A stretch of 64,000 nt of DNA from Streptomyces rhizoryzae (GCF_023155275.1 NZ_JALMUV010000006.1:62001-126000); one strand, 5' to 3'. Positions 47,001 to 55,338 are shown, counted from the first letter of the stretch. Program-made: numbers and translations. Notes: a model not told the origin generated them from the sequence alone.

Positions 47001-48131
47001 GCCGGGCGCCGCCGGATGCGCGATGAAGCGCTCCGCGGTCAGCTCCGGGCGCCCGACATAGCCGCGGGCGACGCCCGGGCCGCCCACGCAGATCTCGCCG
47101 ACCGCCCCGTCGGGCACCGGCCGGCGCTCCTCGTCCAGCAGCACCACCGCGTACGTGGGCAGCGGCCGGCCGATCGTGACCGGCCGGCCCGGCCGCAGCT
47201 CCGCGACGGTCGCGGTGACGGTGATCTCGGTCGGCCCGTAGGTGTTGAGGATCCGGCGCCCCGGCCGGCTCCACCGCTCCACCAGCTGCGCCGGGCAGGG
47301 CTCACCGCCCACCACGATGCTGCGCACCCGCGGCAGCTCCCGCGGGATGGTCGCCAGCAGCGTCGGCACGCAGTACAGGACGGTGACGCCGGACGCGTCG
47401 AGGGCGTCGGCGAGTTCGGCGCCGAGCCGCCCCGCGCCGGAGCCGGCCGGCCCGGCGACGAGGGTCGCGCCGACCGCCCAGGTGGGCCAGATCTCCTCGA
47501 TGGAGAAGTCGAACGAGATGGTCATGCCCTGGTGGACCCGGTCGTCCGGGCGGACGCCGTAGACGTCCGGGACGACGCCGAGGAAGTTGCAGATGCTGGA
47601 CTGCGCGATGGCCACCCCTTTGGGGCGGCCGCTGGAACCCGAGGTGTACATGATGTAGGCGAGCGGGTCGGCCTCCTCCGCCGCGGGCGGCTCCACCCGG
47701 CCCTCGGGGGCGGCGGCGATCCGCCCGGCCTCGTCGTCGAGCCGCACCACCCGGGCCCGGTCGGGGAACGCGCCGGGTCCGCCCGTCCCGGAGACCGTCA
47801 GCACCGCGTCCACCCCGGCGTCCGCCGCGATGAACGCCACCCGGTCCGCGGGCGCCGCCGGATCGATCGGGACGAAGGCCGCGCCCGCCTTGCCCACCGC
47901 CAGCAGCGCGGCGTACATCTCCACCGACCGCGGCACCAGCAGCGCCACCCGGGAACCGGGCCCGATGCCCAGTGCGCGCAGGTGGTGGGCGAGTTGGTTG
48001 GCCCGCGCGTCCAGGCGGGCGTAGCTGAGCCGCTGCCCCCCGCACTCCAGCGCCGTTGCGGTCGGCGCGCGGTCACAGGTGGATTCGAAGAGGCGGTGCA
48101 GCCGCGTGGGGAGCCGCCTGGTCGTGGCCAT
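44013..48131 (-). CDS. Pls/PosA-type non-ribosomal peptide synthetase-like protein
   Basis: A 1372-residue synthetase of the epsilon-poly-lysine synthetase type (TIGR02353 terminal domain). Adenylation domain 1-510: YIMYTSGSSGRPKGV (A3), FDFSIEEIW (A4), NTYGPTEITVTAT (A5), YRTGDLGR (A7), PSGKVDRKRL (A10). Carrier domain FFDELGGHSLLA with Ser near 565. Then a Gly/Ala/Pro linker, membrane helices from about 660 (VVYVLLFLITLPLAAVF) and repeated left-handed beta-helix segments (LGARIGPRTTLATG, LGARIGPGAEVSTAS, FGARIGRRTWLST). No condensation domain. The pocket read by eye is D-F-E-Y-V-G-T-V-T-K; Glu at position 239 suits a basic amino acid. Start 48131 or 48158. Confidence 0.88.
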   Translation of the reverse strand: MATTRRLPTRLHRLFESTCDRAPTATALECGGQRLSYARLDARANQLAHHLRALGIGPGSRVALLVPRSVEMYAALLAVGKAGAAFVPIDPAAPADRVAFIAADAGVDAVLTVSGTGGPGAFPDRARVVRLDDEAGRIAAAPEGRVEPPAAEEADPLAYIMYTSGSSGRPKGVAIAQSSICNFLGVVPDVYGVRPDDRVHQGMTISFDFSIEEIWPTWAVGATLVAGPAGSGAGRLGAELADALDASGVTVLYCVPTLLATIPRELPRVRSIVVGGEPCPAQLVERWSRPGRRILNTYGPTEITVTATVAELRPGRPVTIGRPLPTYAVVLLDEERRPVPDGAVGEICVGGPGVARGYVGRPELTAERFIAHPAAPGGGRLYRTGDLGRLTADGEIEFLGRADDEVKIRGYRVDLGEIDNVLLEDPGVAEAATALVPLPVREGGGEQAELSAYVVPAPDGTGRARAADGDALVARLHQRLRQRLPAYMVPSFLDLVPRLPALPSGKVDRKRLPAPTGRRLGGGGPVAPPRGTLETRVRDVWAEVLGIGPDALSTEADFFDELGGHSLLAAQVVSLLRGRGVGGGTGATLRDVYAHPTVRRLAARLAELADAAAPAGAGAGAAGEDRIPAGGGGPGSGPGDGAVRPRPLRHGRARIAAAGLAQAGVVYVLLFLITLPLAAVFSWENGEFTSRTPVPVRPVLAVLVSYFGVRWLLPVVCARALAAGIRPGRYPLWGTTYLRLWTLALLLSVSPLPALSGSPLMGRYLRLLGARIGPRTTLATGAVPLPALLSVGADASVGYGVTLRAWRVADGWVTVAPITIGRGAYVGAHAVLEPGASMAAGSGLAEQSVLGQGETVPAGARWAGSPPSPVPALASHIEDMLRAGGTTERGRPRYAAAAVLGTALLELLTLAVLAPGTALVWCAWLAWGSGPALLVTLVAAAPVYVLSVCAAVALAKRLVLRRTPVGTHPVRSALGVRKWLSDKLLETSLAFTNSLYATLYTVPWLRLLGARIGPGAEVSTASHLDPDLLTLGEGSFVADMAGVGGAAFAGGRVVCRRTEVGRRAFVGNAAYLPAGTRTGPGSLVGVGTVPPGEEVPPDSSWLGSPAIHLPQRQSSGTFPEELTFRPTRAAVRRRLAIEYLRVTLPASLLGAAAFGFLVALSGVAHGPGPTLPLLLAPVLLMASGLAVIAACALLKWLVVGGYRPRVEPLWSWFVRRTEFVTGLYEAAAVPAGLAMLTGTPFLPPLLRLFGARIGRRTWLSTTFLTEFDLVEIGDDAAIGPGVSLQTHLFEDRVMKMSKVTVRPGATVGTRAVVLYDGVVGDGVWLDALSLVMKGEYLTPGTAWRGIPAEGLALRPAAPACAELTPHSPSPSR

Positions 48132-48371
48132 GACTCCATCGGAGCGCCGATCAACCATGATCGCATTTCCGCCCCCCGCGCGCCGGCTCCGACCTGCGCG
48201 TTCGCCGTCAACCCCGGGGCGCGGCGGACGCGTCACCCGGCGCACCCCCGGTCACCCGATCGGATGGCGCGGCGCACGGAGCGCCACCGTATGCCGGGCC
48301 GCCGCCCCAGTCTGGAAGGCGCCCGCAGCCCCGACCGGGACCCACCCCGGCCCACGAAAGGCCCGGCCGCC

Positions 48372-48584
48372 ATGCCCCTGCCGCCGCCGCACTGCCCCAC
48401 CACCGACTGCGAGGACCGCCTGTGGAAGGACACCACCACCACCGAGGTCCACTGGGACAACTGGCGCTGGTGGTGCCACCGCTGCGACAAGAAGTGGTAC
48501 CCGACCCGGGAGCAGATCGAGGAGTACCGGCACGGCGTCGGCGCGAGCCGCCGGGACCCGCGACTGGCGGCCGGGCCGCGGTGA
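48372..48584 (+). CDS. Small Trp/Cys zinc-ribbon-like protein
   Basis: A 70-residue protein with PHCPTTDCED (CxxxxC, about 8-13) and WRWWCHRCDKKW (CxxC, about 32-37), two knuckles of a probable zinc ribbon, with many Trp. ATG at 48372 follows GAAAGG. It is divergent from the synthetase gene (241 bases apart) and convergent with fabV. Its stop codon lies within a 20-bp tandem repeat, so its C-terminus (RLAAGPR) may be recent. No homologue with known role comes to mind. Confidence 0.7.
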   Translation: MPLPPPHCPTTDCEDRLWKDTTTTEVHWDNWRWWCHRCDKKWYPTREQIEEYRHGVGASRRDPRLAAGPR

Positions 48585-48626
48585 GCCGGTACGGGCCGCG
48601 GTGAGCCGGTACGGGCCGCGGTGAGC
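48573..48626. repeat. 20-bp tandem repeat, 2.7 copies, spanning a stop codon
   Basis: GGGCCGCGGTGAGCCGGTAC at 48573-48592 and 48593-48612, and its first 14 bases again at 48613-48626. The TGA that ends the zinc-ribbon-like gene (48582-48584) is in the first copy. Confidence 0.85.
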
Positions 48627-48657
48627 GGTGGGCCGCCGGCCGCGGGCGGCCCACCGC
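48625..48657. terminator. Bidirectional hairpin terminator
   Basis: A perfect 13-bp stem, GCGGTGGGCCGCC (48625-48637) with GGCGGCCCACCGC (48645-48657), between the convergent zinc-ribbon-like gene and fabV. Confidence 0.75.
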
Positions 48658-48673
48658 GCTGCGGAACGGGCCG

Positions 48674-49891
48674 TCAGCCGGTCTGCCCCGGCCACGCCAC
48701 CTCGGTGGCCACCGGCGCCCCGTAGTCCACGCCGGGGACCTCGAAGCCGTAGAGCCGGTGCACCTCACCGCGGAACCACTCCAGGTCCGCGAGGTCCGCG
48801 ATGTTCTCCGTCGTCGCCCGCTGCCACCGCTCGGCGACCGCGGACTGCACCTCGGCCGTCAGCTCCCAGCGGTCCAGCCGGACCCGGCCCTCCTCGTCCA
48901 GCTCCAGCGGGCGCACCCCGGTGAGCTGGTCCCACAGCTCGCTCAGCTGCTCGGCCGGCGACACCATCCGCTCGCCCAGGACGCCGCGCAGCAGCCCGAC
49001 GTAGAGGGCGATACCGGGGATGGCGGTGGACGACTGGGTGACCGCGGCACCGTTGACGGAGGTCACCGCGCGCCCGCCGACCAGCTCGGCCAGCCGCTTG
49101 TCGAGACCGCGGGCGGTGGCCTCCAGATGGGCCTTGGCGGCGCCGATGGTGCCCTTGCGGTAGATCGCCTCGGTCAGCGGCGAGCCGATGTAGGACAGCG
49201 CCGCGGTGGAGAAGCCCTCGGCCAGCAGCCCGCGCCCGGCCAGGTGGTCGATCCACCGCTCCCAGTCGGCGCCGCCCATCACGGCCACGGTCTGCGCGAT
49301 GTCGTCCTCGGTGGCCGGCGCGGTCTCCACCTCCTTGACCTCGGGCTCCCCCGCGTCGTCGAAGACCAGGGTGCGGGTGCGGGACGGCTCGCCGATCGGC
49401 TGGAGCACCGAGGCGTAGGTGGCCCCGGTCTCCGGGTCGGTGCGCCGCGGCGCGGCGACCGAGTAGATCAGGTGGTCCACCTTCCCGCCGAACCGCTGCT
49501 CCACCAGCTCGGCGACCTGGTCCTTGAGGGCGTCGGAGAACGCGTCCCCGTTGAGGAAGACCAGGTCCCGCCCGGCCGCGCGGGCCAGCTCGGCGGTGGC
49601 GGCGGTGCGGTACCAGCCGGCCGTGGCGGTGCGCCGGGCGGTGGCCGGCTTCTCGAAGCAGACCGCGATACCGCGGATCCCGGCGCGCTTGAGGCCGGCC
49701 AGGGTGGCGGCCAGCCCGTAGCCGGCGGACGAGCCGATGACCAGCGCCACCGGGCCGTCGGCGGGCGGCGGCGCGGCGGGGGCGGCCACCGCCTCCCACA
49801 TGCCGGAGACCAGCTGCCGGCACCCGGCGGGGTGCGAGTCGAGGAAGAGGAACCCGCGGCTGCGGGGGCGGTCGAGGACGCGCTCGGTCAC
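48674..49891 (-). CDS. fabV: FabV-type enoyl-ACP reductase
   Basis: A 405-residue NADH-dependent trans-2-enoyl-ACP/CoA reductase of the FabV family, which completes each round of fatty-acid elongation and is usually triclosan-resistant. VALVIGSSAGYGLAATLAGL (about 50-69) is the extended cofactor-binding turn, VDHLIYSVAAPRR is the next strand, and SYIGSPLTEAIYRKGTIGAAK gives the FabV Y-x8-K catalytic pair (split at 20 when read). Length is standard. The GTG start at 49891 follows AAGGACCTGAAC. It is a single gene, divergent from the protease gene by 222 bases. Confidence 0.95.
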   Translation of the reverse strand: MTERVLDRPRSRGFLFLDSHPAGCRQLVSGMWEAVAAPAAPPPADGPVALVIGSSAGYGLAATLAGLKRAGIRGIAVCFEKPATARRTATAGWYRTAATAELARAAGRDLVFLNGDAFSDALKDQVAELVEQRFGGKVDHLIYSVAAPRRTDPETGATYASVLQPIGEPSRTRTLVFDDAGEPEVKEVETAPATEDDIAQTVAVMGGADWERWIDHLAGRGLLAEGFSTAALSYIGSPLTEAIYRKGTIGAAKAHLEATARGLDKRLAELVGGRAVTSVNGAAVTQSSTAIPGIALYVGLLRGVLGERMVSPAEQLSELWDQLTGVRPLELDEEGRVRLDRWELTAEVQSAVAERWQRATTENIADLADLEWFRGEVHRLYGFEVPGVDYGAPVATEVAWPGQTG

Positions 49892-50113
49892 GTTCAGGTC
49901 CTTGGGACGGTTCGGACAGGACACCCCTGATTGTCGCGATCTCGCCCCCGCGCGGACCGCCCGCCCCGCCCGGCGCGGCGAAACGGCATAGTGGAGCCCG
50001 CTCCAACAGGGGCATGACAGCCGGACCGGCGCGCTCCCGGCCCGCCGCCCGGCACCGGAACCACCGGCCCGCCACCACCGGCACGACCGCACGCACCAGG
50101 GGGGACCCGCACC

Positions 50114-51334
50114 ATGCCACCGACACCGCCCGCACCGCACGAACCGGCGGACGGCACCGGGCCGCACGCTCCGGCGGACGGATCCCGGCCCCGGCCCCGC
50201 GCCCGCGCCGCCCTCGCCCTCCTCGCCGCGGCCGCGCTGCTGGCCACCGCCACCGCCTGCGGCCCGGTCGGCGACTCCGCCGCGGCGTCCGGCGACCGGA
50301 AGCACGCGTCCGCGCCCCGCCTCCCCGACGGTGCCCCCACCAGCCTCGACGACCTCAAGCGGTGGAAGGACGGCGGCTGGAAGAACTGGGGCAACTGGGC
50401 CCGCAAGGCGCAGGACTTCGCCAACCCGATCATCAAGGACCACTGGCAGCCGGACCGGATGGCCCGCGCCCAGGCCGCCCCGGACGTCGGCGTCCGGGCC
50501 GGCGGCGCGGTCGGCGGCCACGGCACCACCGACCCCGAGCCGCGCCCGGTCACCGCCGAGGAGGTGGCCCGCCCGTACCACCGCAACATGGCGCCGGTCG
50601 GCAAGATCTTCTTCGACAGTCCCAAGGGCCCGATGGTCTGCTCCGGCACCGTCGTCGAGGACCCGGCCCACCCCGGGAAATCCGACCTGGTGTGGACCGC
50701 GGGCCACTGCGTCCACTCCGGCCGCCAGGGCGGCTGGATGCGCAACGTCGTCTTCGTGCCGTCGTACAACGACACCGGCGTCCCGATGAGCCGGGTCGGC
50801 ACCACCCCGACCCGGCAGGTCACCCCCTACGGCCGCTTCTGGGCCGACTGGATCACCACCTCCGGCGAGTGGATCGACCTGGGCAGCGCCGAGTCCGGCA
50901 ACGCCGGCTCCGCGTACGACTTCGCGGTCCTGCACGTCCGCCCGGAGAACGGCGGCGGGAAGTCGCTCCAGGAGACCGTCGGCGCGGCCGCCCAGGTGTG
51001 GTTCAACGCGCCGCACGCCGACGGCATCAGCTCGGTCAAGGCGTTCGGCTACCCGGCCGCGCCGCCCTACGACGGCGCCCGCATGATGGCCTGCCTGGAC
51101 CGCCCCGGCCGCCTCACCATGCAGCAGGGCACCCCGGCCATGGACCGGATCGGCTGCACCATGACCGGCGGCACCTCCGGCGGCGGCTGGTTCGTCAGCC
51201 GCGGCGGCAGGCTCACGCTGATCTCCAACACCTCGATCAGCTCCAGCGCGCACACCTGGCTGGCCGGCCCGTACCTCGGCCCGGAGGCCCAGCGCGTCTT
51301 CACCACCATCAGTACGAAGTTCGCGGGCCGCTAG
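50114..51334 (+). CDS. Secreted trypsin-like serine protease
   Basis: A 406-residue exported peptidase. The N-terminus has Arg-rich RPRPRARAALALLAAAALLATATAC, split as read, a signal peptide with a lipobox-like end. A linker (GWKNWGNWARKAQ) precedes the chymotrypsin-fold domain: VWTAGHCVHSG (His), SAYDFAVLHV (Asp) and MTGGTSGGGWF (Ser), all three intact. ATG at 50114 follows CCAGGGGGGACCC. Four Cys pair as in trypsin-like actinobacterial proteins. The transcript may end in the repeat at 51331-51375. The target is unknown. Confidence 0.88.
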   Translation: MPPTPPAPHEPADGTGPHAPADGSRPRPRARAALALLAAAALLATATACGPVGDSAAASGDRKHASAPRLPDGAPTSLDDLKRWKDGGWKNWGNWARKAQDFANPIIKDHWQPDRMARAQAAPDVGVRAGGAVGGHGTTDPEPRPVTAEEVARPYHRNMAPVGKIFFDSPKGPMVCSGTVVEDPAHPGKSDLVWTAGHCVHSGRQGGWMRNVVFVPSYNDTGVPMSRVGTTPTRQVTPYGRFWADWITTSGEWIDLGSAESGNAGSAYDFAVLHVRPENGGGKSLQETVGAAAQVWFNAPHADGISSVKAFGYPAAPPYDGARMMACLDRPGRLTMQQGTPAMDRIGCTMTGGTSGGGWFVSRGGRLTLISNTSISSSAHTWLAGPYLGPEAQRVFTTISTKFAGR

Positions 51335-51375
51335 GGGGTGTCCGTAAAGTCGCGTCGTTCGCCCGGAGGGCGGCC
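51331..51375 (+). repeat. 45-bp dispersed repeat, copy 2
   Basis: Starts CTAGGGGGTGTCCGTAAAGT at the protease stop codon and repeats, in opposite orientation, 19118-19074 with a single base difference. Both copies directly follow a stop codon, and here the inverted partner arm is missing. Confidence 0.8.
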
Positions 51376-51480
51376 GTAGGGGCCTGCCCGCCGCCCCCGG
51401 GGCACCGGCCGGACGGCGCCCCGGGCCGATCACGGATACTTGCCGGGCAAGGCTCCCGCCCGCAACAGAGGACTCGCCCC

Positions 51481-51750
51481 ATGAAGCTCAGCCGCCCGGT
51501 CTCCTGGTTCCTCCTCGCCTTCGGCGCCTGGTCGTGGGTGGTCTGGACCACCTTCGTCAAGAACCTGGTCAAGGACGCGAGCGGCCTGGCCTTCGACCAC
51601 GGCGACCCCACCGCCTACTTCTGGATCCACCTGGCCCTCGCCATCACCTCGTTCCTGCTGGGCACCGCGATCGGCATCCTCGGCCTCCGCGGACTGCGCG
51701 CCCTGCGCCGCGAGACGGCGGCCGCCGCGGCCGCCGCCCCGCGCGCCTGA
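51481..51750 (+). CDS. SCO4848 family small membrane protein
   Basis: An 89-residue protein with two membrane helices (about 5-25, PVSWFLLAFGAWSWVVWTTFV, and 47-70, FWIHLALAITSFLLGTAIGIL) and a basic, Ala-rich cytoplasmic end. It matches the actinobacterial SCO4848 family, which neighbours a D-Ala-D-Ala carboxypeptidase gene, as here. The function is unknown; conservation suggests a link to cell-wall metabolism. ATG at 51481 follows GAGGACTCGCCCC. Confidence 0.88.
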   Translation: MKLSRPVSWFLLAFGAWSWVVWTTFVKNLVKDASGLAFDHGDPTAYFWIHLALAITSFLLGTAIGILGLRGLRALRRETAAAAAAAPRA

Positions 51751-52227
51751 CCGCCCGCGCCGCACCGCTCTCCCGCGACCACCCCGGCCGCCACGACCGC
51801 CGGGCCCCGCTCACCGGGTCCGCCGCGTCAACCGCGCCCGCCCGCGCCCCGCGTCCGGAGTGATTCACGTCCCGTACCGGCCGCAGCTGGATCCCCACCG
51901 GTGCCGGTGCCGTCTTCGGTGCTGTGGGCCCGCTGCCGGGGCCGGCCGGGTGGCCGGCGGGCAGCGGCCCCACCACCGCAAGGGACCGGCGGCAGGGCTC
52001 TGACCTGCTCTTCCGCCCGGTCCGGCGGGGCGTTGACGAGTGGTAGGCGAAAGGTGGATCAGATGGACCAGCTCTCCCCGGCGACGGGCGGGAAGCGGGA
52101 CGCGGGGGGAGAGCGCCGCGCGGGTGACCACCCCGGCAGCGGCGGCGGCTCCATCCGGCCGTTCGGAGGGGCACTCTTCCGTGGGGCGCGTTCCCCGGCG
52201 CGGCCGCGGGCGGGTACGTTCACGGAC
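51751..52227. other. Region between the SCO4848-type gene and the carboxypeptidase gene
   Basis: It contains a large hairpin (CCGCTGCC / GGCAGCGG at 51930-51937 and 51960-51967 around GCCGGCC / GGCCGGC), a likely terminator. TTGACG at 52033-52038 could be a -35. From 52063 the frame of the carboxypeptidase is already open, so 52063-52227 could be a non-conserved N-terminal extension instead of leader. Confidence 0.45.
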
Positions 52228-53511
52228 GTGCCGACGACCCTGAGTACCTCCGCGTCCCCCTCCGCCGTCCGGACCGTCGCCGCGCTGGCGTCCTCCGTGC
52301 TGCTGGTGTCGCCGCTGCTGGCCGGCACCGCGTACGCCGCCCCCGCGGACGGCGGGCAGCAGCCCAAGGTGCCCGTCCCGCCCGCGAAGATGTCGCAGGT
52401 CGGCGGGGACCGGCTGGGCCTGCCCGGCGTCCAGGTGCAGCTCCGGGCGGGCGCGCCCGAGCTCCCCGACGCCAAGGAGCTGACCGCCCGCTCCTGGATC
52501 GTCTCGGACGCGGAGACCGGCGAGGTACTGGCCGCCAAGAACCCGCACTGGCAGCTGGCGCCGGCCAGCACGCTGAAGATGCTGTTCGCCGACACCGTGC
52601 TGCCGAAGTTCCCCAAGACCACCACGTACAAGGTCAAGCCCGCCGACCTGGCGGGGATGGGCGCCGGCAGCAGCCTGGTCGGCATAAAGGAGAACCTCAC
52701 CTACACCGTCCACGACCTGTGGCTGGGGGTCTTCCTGCGGTCCGGGAACGACGCGGTGCACACCCTCTCCGCCATGAACGGCGGCACCGCGGCGACCGTC
52801 AAGGAGATGCAGCGGCGCGCGGTGGAGCTGAACGCCACCGACACGCACGTGGTCACCCCGGACGGCTACGACGCGCCGGGGCAGGTCTCCAGCGCCTACG
52901 ACCTCAGCCTGTTCGCGCGGGCCGGCCTGCGGAACCCCGACTTCCGCGAGTACTGCTCCACGGCGAGCGCACAGTTCCCCGGCGACCTGGGCAAGGACGG
53001 CAAGCGCGCCACGTTCGGCATCCAGAACACCAACCGGCTGCTCAGCGGCGACTACGACATCAAGCCGTACCCGGGCATCGCGGGCGTGAAGAACGGCTCC
53101 ACCACCAACGCCGGGTCCACCTTCACCGGCGTCGCCCAGCACGGGAACCGCAAGCTGCTGGTCACCGTGATGAACCCGGAGAAGAAGGTGCACAACGAGG
53201 CGTACCGGGAGGCCGCCCGGCTCTTCGACTGGGGCTTCGCCGCGGACGGCAAGGTCGAGCCGGTCGGCCGCCTCGTCGGGCCGAAGGGCTCGGACGACGG
53301 GCCGGGCGGCAGCGGCGCCGCGAAGAACGGCGACCGGCAGGCGCAGGCTGCCCTGGACGCGGCCGGCGGTTCCGGCATGCCGTGGACCGCGCTGGGCATC
53401 GGCGCCGGCGTGGTGGCGCTGCTGGGCGCGGTGGCGTTGGTGATCCGGCGCCGGCGCCCGGTGCCGGACGGGCCCCGCGGCCGGCGCGGGTCGAGGGGCG
53501 ACCGCCCGTAA
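52228..53511 (+). CDS. D-alanyl-D-alanine carboxypeptidase (peptidase S11)
   Basis: A 427-residue penicillin-binding enzyme that trims the terminal D-Ala of peptidoglycan stems. A signal peptide (AVRTVAALASSVLLVSPLLAGTAYA) leads to the S11 domain: APASTLKML (Ser-x-x-Lys), RSGNDAVH (Ser-Gly-Asn) and VKNGSTTNAG, where Lys-Asn-Gly takes the place of the usual Lys-Thr-Gly; from memory this variant is common in Streptomyces members. A C-terminal helix (ALGIGAGVVALLGAVALVI) anchors it, with a basic tail inside. The GTG start at 52228 places the signal peptide at the N-terminus; ATG 52063 would add 55 residues. Confidence 0.88.
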   Translation: MPTTLSTSASPSAVRTVAALASSVLLVSPLLAGTAYAAPADGGQQPKVPVPPAKMSQVGGDRLGLPGVQVQLRAGAPELPDAKELTARSWIVSDAETGEVLAAKNPHWQLAPASTLKMLFADTVLPKFPKTTTYKVKPADLAGMGAGSSLVGIKENLTYTVHDLWLGVFLRSGNDAVHTLSAMNGGTAATVKEMQRRAVELNATDTHVVTPDGYDAPGQVSSAYDLSLFARAGLRNPDFREYCSTASAQFPGDLGKDGKRATFGIQNTNRLLSGDYDIKPYPGIAGVKNGSTTNAGSTFTGVAQHGNRKLLVTVMNPEKKVHNEAYREAARLFDWGFAADGKVEPVGRLVGPKGSDDGPGGSGAAKNGDRQAQAALDAAGGSGMPWTALGIGAGVVALLGAVALVIRRRRPVPDGPRGRRGSRGDRP

Positions 53512-53564
53512 GGCGCGGAGGGAGGCGCGGGGCGGGGCCGGTGCGTCCGGTGCCGCCCCCCGTA

Positions 53565-54641
53565 TCAGCCGTCCGCCCCCGCGCCCGTGGCCGGGGCGGC
53601 GCCGCGGTCCCCGCCCGCGCGCTGCGTCGCCGTCCACGCCGCGCAGAAGACCAGCAGCTTCGCGGTGAAGTTGATCCACAGCAGCAGGGCGATGGGGGTG
53701 CCGAAGGCGCCGTACATGCTGCGCGCGGCGACGCCCCGCAGATAGCCGCTGAGCAGCCATTTCAGCAGTTCGAAGCCGATCGCGCCGATCAGGCCGGCGG
53801 TGATCACCGCGCGCCGCGGCGGGTGCGCCCCGGCGAGCTTGGTCAGGACGTAGACCAGCATCAGGAAGTCGGCGAGCACCGCGATGCAGAATCCGGCGGC
53901 CGTCAGCAGGACGCTGGCCGCCCCCTCCTGCGGCAGCCCGATCGCCTCCGCCGCCCGGCCGACCGCCGCCGAGGCGAACGCCGAGCAGGCCACCGAGACC
54001 ACCGCGACCCCGCCCAGGCCGAGCAGCAGCCCGCCGTCGCGGACCTTGCCGAGCAGGAAGTTGACCTCCTCGTCGGGCGCCTCCCAGACGGCCCGCAGGC
54101 AGTCCCGCAGCGACTGCACCCAGCCGATGCCGGTGAGCAGCAGCGCGCCGCCGGCGATCAGGCCGACCGTGCCGGCGTTGTCGACCAGCGCGCCGAGGTC
54201 CAGCTGCCCCGCGATACCGGGGATCTGCTCGGCGAGCTTCTTCTGGAGCTGGCGCACCTGGGCGTCGCCGAGCGTCGAGGCGACGATCGCGGCGCCGACG
54301 GTCAGCAGCGGGAAGAGCGCCATGAAGCTGGTGAAGGTGATGGCGGCGGCGAGCCGGGTCCAGTGCACCTGGAGCATGCGGTTGTAGCTGCGCCACAGGT
54401 GGGTGGCCAGCAGCCGGTCCACCACCGGGGTGAGCCGCGGGCCGACGACCGGGAGCCCCCGCACCCAGGTCAGCTGGCCGTCGGCCTTGCGCTCCCGGTC
54501 CCCGGGCGCGGCCCCGGTGCCATCCGCCGCGTCCGCGCCGCCGCCGTTCCCGTGGCCGTCGCCGTGTTCGGTGCCGCTGCCGTTGCCGCTGCCGTTGCCG
54601 TGGCCGTCGCCGTTCCCCCGCATTCCGCGTCCGCCCTTCAT
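53565..54641 (-). CDS. YihY/BrkB family membrane protein
   Basis: A 358-residue polytopic protein of the YihY/virulence factor BrkB family. The N-terminus is a GNGDGHGNGSGNGSG low-complexity stretch (about 8-40) from a repetitive DNA tract; the domain starts at WRSYNRMLQVHWTRLAAAIT and has six hydrophobic segments, with the family signature region YGAFGTPIALLLWINFTAKLL near the end (split at 20). Members are proposed transporters, with no settled substrate. Start uncertain: ATG at 54641 or 54623. It is convergent with the carboxypeptidase gene. Confidence 0.85.
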   Translation of the reverse strand: MKGGRGMRGNGDGHGNGSGNGSGTEHGDGHGNGGGADAADGTGAAPGDRERKADGQLTWVRGLPVVGPRLTPVVDRLLATHLWRSYNRMLQVHWTRLAAAITFTSFMALFPLLTVGAAIVASTLGDAQVRQLQKKLAEQIPGIAGQLDLGALVDNAGTVGLIAGGALLLTGIGWVQSLRDCLRAVWEAPDEEVNFLLGKVRDGGLLLGLGGVAVVSVACSAFASAAVGRAAEAIGLPQEGAASVLLTAAGFCIAVLADFLMLVYVLTKLAGAHPPRRAVITAGLIGAIGFELLKWLLSGYLRGVAARSMYGAFGTPIALLLWINFTAKLLVFCAAWTATQRAGGDRGAAPATGAGADG

Positions 54642-54741
54642 CCGCGTACCGCCGCCGCCCGACCCGACTGGCCGGAACACTAGCGTCCGGATACCCCGGA
54701 AACCGGGAGGTACCCGGCGGCCCGCGGGTGCGCCGGGACGG

Positions 54742-55338
54742 TCAGCGGGACGGTGCGGGCGGCCGGGACAGGCCGGCCTCGGCGGCCTGGCGGGGCAGCG
54801 TCACCGGCCCGCCGCCGGCCCCGAACGGGTACTCCCGCTCCAGCCGCCAGACCTCGTCGGCGCCCTTCTCGTAGAGCGCGAAGCCGCCGATCGTCCAGGC
54901 GGCGGAGAAGTCCGCCAGCTCGCTCTGGGCGCGGTCCATGGCCGCCTCGTCGATGCCGTGCGCGACGGTGACGTGCGGGTGGTACGGGAACTGCAACGCG
55001 CGGGCGCACGGCCCGGACGCGGCGCGGATCCGCTCCTGGAGCACCGTGCAGCCGCGCGCCCCCTCGACGACCTGCACGAAGACCACCGGCGACAGCGGCC
55101 GGAAGGTGCCGGTGCCCGCCAGCCGCAGCGCGAACGGCCGGCAGCCCGCGGCGACCTCCGCCAGGTGCGCCTCGATGGCGGGCAGCGCCGCGGTCTCGGC
55201 CTCGGTCGGCGGCAGGAGGGTGATGTGGGTGGGGATGGCGCGGGCGGCCGGGTCGCCGAAGCCCTCGCGCTTCCGCTGGAGGAAGCTGCCGTAGGGCTCC
55301 GGGACCGCGATCGACACGCCGAGCGTTACGGTCCCCAC
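54742..55338 (-). CDS. 2H phosphoesterase, 2'-5' RNA ligase family
   Basis: A 198-residue protein with both His-x-Thr-x motifs of the 2H superfamily: PTHITLLPP (about 37-45) and HPHVTVAHG (about 119-127), spaced normally. Such proteins cleave or join 2',5'- or cyclic phosphodiesters; the substrate here is unknown. The GTG start at 55338 has GGAGGGAGAACGC upstream. It follows trpS by 95 bases on the same strand, with a hairpin in between at 55398-55419. Confidence 0.88.
   Translation of the reverse strand: MGTVTLGVSIAVPEPYGSFLQRKREGFGDPAARAIPTHITLLPPTEAETAALPAIEAHLAEVAAGCRPFALRLAGTGTFRPLSPVVFVQVVEGARGCTVLQERIRAASGPCARALQFPYHPHVTVAHGIDEAAMDRAQSELADFSAAWTIGGFALYEKGADEVWRLEREYPFGAGGGPVTLPRQAAEAGLSRPPAPSR

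Noticed and set aside
44808..48584. 1258-codon plus-strand frame
   Set aside because: Antisense shadow of the synthetase; only its last 70 codons (48372-48584) look real.
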